From an uncultured Pseudomonadota bacterium (lineage in GTDB: Bacteria > Pseudomonadota > Alphaproteobacteria > Rs-D84): a stretch of 8,980 bases of DNA. Each line of letters begins with the position of its first letter. Positions within the stretch are counted from its first letter, which is position 1. The stretch covers positions 1 to 8,980 of the forward strand of contig CAMVAR010000017.1 of the NCBI GenBank assembly GCA_947165555.1, written 5' to 3'. Below the pieces are notes generated by a model. It searched no databases, had not been told where the DNA came from, and saw only the letters and a program-made list of their open reading frames with translations. Position numbers and translations under genes: made by a program. Positions 6,223 to 8,980 of the stretch are shown here, piece after piece.

Positions 6223-7311
6223 ATGAAAAAACTTATTGCCGGTTTATGTGTGATATTGGCATCCCACCCAGGATGGGCGAGCAACTATCAACAAGAACCA
6301 GAATTGGTAGAAACTATGGATGAACATGTACTAAAAAACGCATGGAAGGTTTGGCCATGGGAATATAATACAGACGTTTCATCCAAATTTGTAAAAGCAG
6401 GTAATATTGGCAAAGACAACTATAGTGGCGCATGCTCTTTCCAGGGTGCAATTGTTGCGGTTGTCGCCACGGAAATATATGAAAATGGGGCCAAATTTTG
6501 TACACGACAAATTCAATCTGCGGGTTCAGGCCAAAAACACTGGATTGATTTTTATGATTTTGATGGCGCACCCATAAAAGTAGCTAAGACCTCAACAACC
6601 TGGGTGGATACGGGTAACAAATTTGAATATAAGTGCGAAACATTTTGCAAACCAAATTACTTTGGGGATAAATGTGACCAGACAAAGGGGCAGTGCCTGG
6701 ATAAAACTTTTACATTGCCCGGCACCGCCCAGTATCTAACACAACCTTATTATTGCGACGCCACCGCATATATTACAACATCAACCCAAGTTACATTTTC
6801 CCAAAATATCAATAGCACAAAAGACCATTCTAATTTGTTGGTATTGGGCGTATTAGAGGCAAAAAATCACGGCATTATCGTTGCACCGGTTGCAATAAAC
6901 GCCAACAAATACAACGATTCCAATCTCTATATTGCCGGAACGTCTAGCAACAATGACAAAACCAGCCTGCTGTGTGCGCCGGGGTATGTGTATAATAACG
7001 ACAAGACGGATTGTGTGCCGGGACCGGTATGCAAATTGGACAACCTGTGTAACGGGTTTAGTGCCAATGATTATAAACCCACCACTACAGACTTGGAACT
7101 AGATGGCGACTGTTATAAATTTAAGTGCCAATCTGGTTATAAATTGAACAGCGCGAACAAATGTGTGGCAAACAATGGCGATGGTGGTGGCGGCGGCGAC
7201 ACAAATAAATACACAATGCCGGATATGTTTAGATGTTGGAAATGTATTAGCAATTTCAAAGAATGCCTGTCCGGCACGGTTGATGCCCAAACATGTACGG
7301 TGTCCAATTAA
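6223..7311 (+). CDS. Secreted cysteine-rich protein with EGF-like modules, function unknown
   Basis: This 362-residue protein is not one I can assign to a named family. The ATG has a strong AGGAGAG Shine-Dalgarno. A Sec signal peptide is clear: MKK, a hydrophobic core, and a cleavage site after GWA (residue 19). The mature protein has 18 cysteines. Residues 20-130 have few of them and several Trp. Residues 138-158 form a tight cluster whose centre, CKPNYFGDKC (142-151), resembles an EGF-like domain. Residues 251-264 (CAPGYVYNNDKTDC) and 302-314 (CQSGYKLNSANKC) are copies of one short motif, C-x-x-GY-x(n)-N-x-x-x-x-C, also found in the large gene at 7636-8980. A Gly-rich linker (318-325) precedes a final cysteine-rich tail, MFRCWKCISNFKEC. 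It probably acts in the periplasm or at the surface, with disulfides. It is divergent from the cell-wall operon with no evident functional link to it. Confidence 0.8.
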   Translation: MKKLIAGLCVILASHPGWASNYQQEPELVETMDEHVLKNAWKVWPWEYNTDVSSKFVKAGNIGKDNYSGACSFQGAIVAVVATEIYENGAKFCTRQIQSAGSGQKHWIDFYDFDGAPIKVAKTSTTWVDTGNKFEYKCETFCKPNYFGDKCDQTKGQCLDKTFTLPGTAQYLTQPYYCDATAYITTSTQVTFSQNINSTKDHSNLLVLGVLEAKNHGIIVAPVAINANKYNDSNLYIAGTSSNNDKTSLLCAPGYVYNNDKTDCVPGPVCKLDNLCNGFSANDYKPTTTDLELDGDCYKFKCQSGYKLNSANKCVANNGDGGGGGDTNKYTMPDMFRCWKCISNFKECLSGTVDAQTCTVSN

Positions 7312-7341
7312 TCACAATTCATCGTCATACCTATCATTCAC

Positions 7342-7369
7342 CGTCATACCGACGAAAGTCGGTATGACG
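7342..7369. repeat. Perfect extragenic palindrome, likely a dispersed REP-like repeat
   Basis: CGTCATACCGAC and GTCGGTATGACG form a perfect 12-bp stem around GAAA. A direct partial copy, CGTCATACC, occurs at 7323-7331. Reading the segment in frame gives VIPTKVGMT, a peptide that commonly appears where gene callers translate such intergenic palindromes in other bacteria. There is no T-tract after the stem, so it is not a standard terminator, though it could stabilise the 3' end of the 6223 transcript. Confidence 0.75.
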
Positions 7370-7480
7370 TCGGGATGGGTTGCGGGGCGGACCCGCGACG
7401 GGGCTGAATTTTACCCCCGGATGAAATCACCCACGGAATTTTTCAATTTCCGCGGGACCCGATGCACCGGGGTTTCTTTT
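7370..7480. repeat. GC-rich structured stretch next to the palindrome, possibly the rest of a repeat element
   Basis: This segment is clearly richer in G and C than its flanks and holds several short inverted repeats: GCGGG/CCCGC (7382-7396), GGGG/CCCC near 7400-7416, and CCCACGGAA against TTCCGCGGG (7430-7456, one mismatch). It has no credible coding potential. Together with the 7342-7369 palindrome it may be one mobile, miniature or dispersed repeat unit. The outer limits are not visible because no terminal repeats or target duplications stand out. Confidence 0.4.
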
Positions 7481-7489
7481 ATTTTGTCG

Positions 7490-7616
7490 TATCGGCCACC
7501 TGTCCAAACAACGCACGATATAATCCAGATGCTGATTCCCTATCAAATATCTGCACGTGTAATACTTCAGGCTATCAGTATAGCTATAATCAAAATAAAT
7601 GTGACAATGTACATAG
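7490..7616 (+). pseudogene. Remnant 3' end of a cysteine-rich module gene, tail-to-tail with its paralogue
   Basis: In frame from about 7495, this stretch encodes CPNNARYNPDADSLSNICTC and then a GYQYSYNQNKC segment, which is the last module of the minus-strand protein at 7636-8980. The first 63 bases match that gene at 58 positions (about 92%). The likeness continues through AATAAATGT, with a 3-base length difference. It then picks up at AATG-TACATAG, against AATGATACATAG at the other gene's stop, so one lost base has destroyed the TAG stop here. Upstream of about 7490 the match ends in GC-rich repeat sequence, with no signal peptide, start codon with Shine-Dalgarno, or further modules. I read it as the leftover end of a duplicated gene. 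It shares frame with the 6223 gene, but two stops lie between them. Confidence 0.7.
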
Positions 7617-7791
7617 CGATACCCCCAATGTAGAACTATGTATCATTATTATTCGGGTCAGGGATAGGATGCTCAGTGCCAGTATTTGACATACATTTAT
7701 TATTCACATGAGAGTAAAAGTAGCCTTCATTACACGTGCAGATATTTAATAGGGAAGTAGCATCTGGATTATATTGTGCGTTGCTTGGACA
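7501..7791. repeat. Inverted duplication of a cysteine-rich module (arms 7501-7616 and 7636-7791)
   Basis: The plus-strand arm 7501-7616 and the minus-strand arm 7791-7636 are homologous and face each other 3' end to 3' end, with 19 bases between the two stop positions. The best-matched part is 7501-7563 against 7791-7729, with five mismatches in 63. The minus-strand arm has about 42 extra bases before its stop, encoding MSNTGTEHPIPDPN. The arms can pair as a long imperfect hairpin or serve as substrates for recombination. Confidence 0.75.
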
Positions 7792-8980
7792 GGAAATGCA
7801 CCTGTTTTTCAGCCGGTTAAGAAACTTTTGGTCTGGGCATACACATTTATAATCATTTAACTCAAATGCCTTTAATTGATTATTTAATGGGTTGTCTTGA
7901 TATACGCTGCCGGGTGGACAGGCGGCGCATTTTCCCAGATTATTGAACCAAGTCCCACTATTGCACGTACAATGCCCCCAGAAATCTGGTGTTTCGCCGA
8001 CTGCGGTTTCGTGGCCATTCGCGACACCACATGATAACGCATTTGTACAAACACCGGAATTATCGTATTGACCCCCATTCGTACAACGTGGCAAACATGC
8101 ACCATTGAACGATACATAACCTTCACGACAACGGCATACGCGGTTCACAAAACCTTCGACAGTATTGTTTGGCGACATATTATCCACGATGATACTATAT
8201 TCATATACCGAATTATCCGGGCACAACAGAGATTGATAGAATATTTCAGAAATGCTGTCGATACATGTGGCCGGGTCTTCCGGGGGGCAACTGGCCTGGT
8301 CGGCCGCAAAAATCGCATAGCCACATGTCAACGCAACGTTACGGCATGCACCACGCATGATATTATATACACTGGCGGCGGATGCGGTCGCGGCCCACGA
8401 TGTAACCTGGGATACCTGGGCGTTATAACATGTGCCGATGTCATTCAGGCATGTCGATGCATAATCTGCAACAATTTGATACTGGGCGGCACGGATATTA
8501 ACCATCGCACGCTGAATATAATTAATTACAATATCGTTATGTTTTAAATAATTTCCGCGCGTATCGTACGTATATGCACGACATTTATCCAATACCGGAC
8601 GGCACAGACCTTCGGCCGTTGCCTTTTGATTTGTCCCAATTTTCGACAACAGGTATTTTACAATACAATGACCATCACCAAGCTGGTCTTCAGAGCGTTC
8701 GGTACTTATTGAGGTACTGCACCCTTGCTCTGTTAATGGGGCCCCATACGATGCCCCCAGAAACGCATCATTAATTCCCGCATTGTTATAGTTCGCCATA
8801 AAGTTTTGAATCATATTTATGTTTTGACCCAAAACAACGTTCCCATTTTCGTCGATATACTTTTTCGTCGGGTCCAGGCATTTTGCATAATCTTCGCCAC
8901 AAACCATATCGTCGGTCATACATGTTTCCAACGCCGCAATACATCCACGCGCGTCGTATGTATTCTGGTTCTGTAACACG
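7636..8980 (-). CDS. Large cysteine-rich repeat protein, 5' end outside window, function unknown
   Basis: At least 448 residues are present. The frame is open to the right edge and there is no signal peptide, so the start lies beyond. I do not recognise the N-terminal half (in-window residues 1-250), which has scattered cysteines in patterns such as GCIAALETC, CGEDYAKCLD, CRPVLDKC and CLNDIGTC. From about residue 253 the protein is a string of short modules: CRCREGYVSFNGAC (282-295), CTCNSGTWFNNLGKCAAC (337-354), CVCPDQKFLNRLKNRCISC (379-397) and CTCNEGYFYSHVNNKC (414-429). Each has the form C-x-C, aromatic, Asn, C, with C-P-x-x-(A/S)-x-Y linkers in the last two. It ends in a polar tail rich in Asn and Pro. 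The likely location is the periplasm or surface, stabilised by disulfides. The modules resemble EGF/granulin-like repeats and occur also in the 6223 protein. No terminator is evident in the short gap after the stop. Confidence 0.8.
   Translation of the reverse strand, partial: VLQNQNTYDARGCIAALETCMTDDMVCGEDYAKCLDPTKKYIDENGNVVLGQNINMIQNFMANYNNAGINDAFLGASYGAPLTEQGCSTSISTERSEDQLGDGHCIVKYLLSKIGTNQKATAEGLCRPVLDKCRAYTYDTRGNYLKHNDIVINYIQRAMVNIRAAQYQIVADYASTCLNDIGTCYNAQVSQVTSWAATASAASVYNIMRGACRNVALTCGYAIFAADQASCPPEDPATCIDSISEIFYQSLLCPDNSVYEYSIIVDNMSPNNTVEGFVNRVCRCREGYVSFNGACLPRCTNGGQYDNSGVCTNALSCGVANGHETAVGETPDFWGHCTCNSGTWFNNLGKCAACPPGSVYQDNPLNNQLKAFELNDYKCVCPDQKFLNRLKNRCISCPSNAQYNPDATSLLNICTCNEGYFYSHVNNKCMSNTGTEHPIPDPNNNDT

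Noticed and set aside
7312..7500. CRISPR array, tRNA or riboswitch in the longest gap
   Set aside because: There are no regularly spaced repeats, no cloverleaf, and no downstream gene on the plus strand for a riboswitch to control.
6223..7616. The 6223 gene and the plus-strand module remnant as one gene broken by a stop
   Set aside because: They share a frame, but at least two in-frame stops and a palindromic repeat separate them, and the 6223 protein already ends in a complete cysteine-rich tail. Sharing a frame is a one-in-three chance.
7163..7633. 156-residue plus-strand open frame crossing the end of the 6223 gene and the repeat region
   Set aside because: It overlaps the 6223 gene in another frame, translates the palindrome (VIPTKVGMT) and repeat DNA, and has no Shine-Dalgarno or recognisable domain.
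7462..7689. 75-residue plus-strand frame as an intact small gene
   Set aside because: The start lies in repeat-like DNA without a Shine-Dalgarno or signal peptide, and the end reads antisense through the neighbouring gene. Only the module part is homologous, so it is a remnant.
7501..7791. Diversity-generating retroelement template/variable repeat pair
   Set aside because: Differences between copies are not restricted to adenines of one copy, the copies are inverted, and no reverse transcriptase is in the window.

Overview
The window reads as a chromosomal segment of a Gram-negative, probably alphaproteobacterial organism. FtsW, MraY and PBP1A look proteobacterial. Base composition is moderate, and cysteine-rich secreted proteins built from short C-x-C modules lie beside core genes. 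My best guess is one of the small-genome, host- or gut-associated, mostly uncultured alphaproteobacteria. That guess rests on recall of protein style, not on a search.

Layout. Positions 2-271 (+) hold the C-terminal end of an inositol-monophosphatase-family protein, followed by a clear hairpin terminator. From 397 to 6131 runs a five-gene minus-strand operon for the cell wall, in transcription order: PBP1A (class A penicillin-binding protein), a small MliC-type lysozyme-inhibitor lipoprotein, mraY, ftsW and murG. Gaps are only 15-70 bases and most genes have good Shine-Dalgarno sites. MraY makes lipid I, MurG converts it to lipid II, FtsW polymerises glycan at the septum, and PBP1A polymerises and crosslinks. 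The lipoprotein would protect that wall from host lysozyme. Canonical murD is absent between mraY and ftsW. ftsW is broken into two reading frames near 1710. A small deletion or sequence error is the simplest reading, although a correctly placed T TTA AAT heptamer is also there.

The 91 bases between the PBP1A start (6131) and the next gene (6223, +) carry overlapping divergent promoter-like sequences. The 6223 gene encodes a secreted protein with 18 cysteines in its mature form. Positions 7312-7635 have no intact gene. They contain a perfect 12-bp-stem palindrome of the dispersed-repeat type, a GC-rich structured stretch, and the decayed 3' end of a cysteine-rich gene. From 7636 to the window edge (-) lies a large cysteine-rich protein, cut at its 5' end. 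Its last module is nearly identical to the decayed plus-strand copy, so the two form a tail-to-tail inverted duplication. This accessory half (6223-8980) is the least ordinary part of the window and looks like a site of module duplication and shuffling in a surface or secreted protein family.
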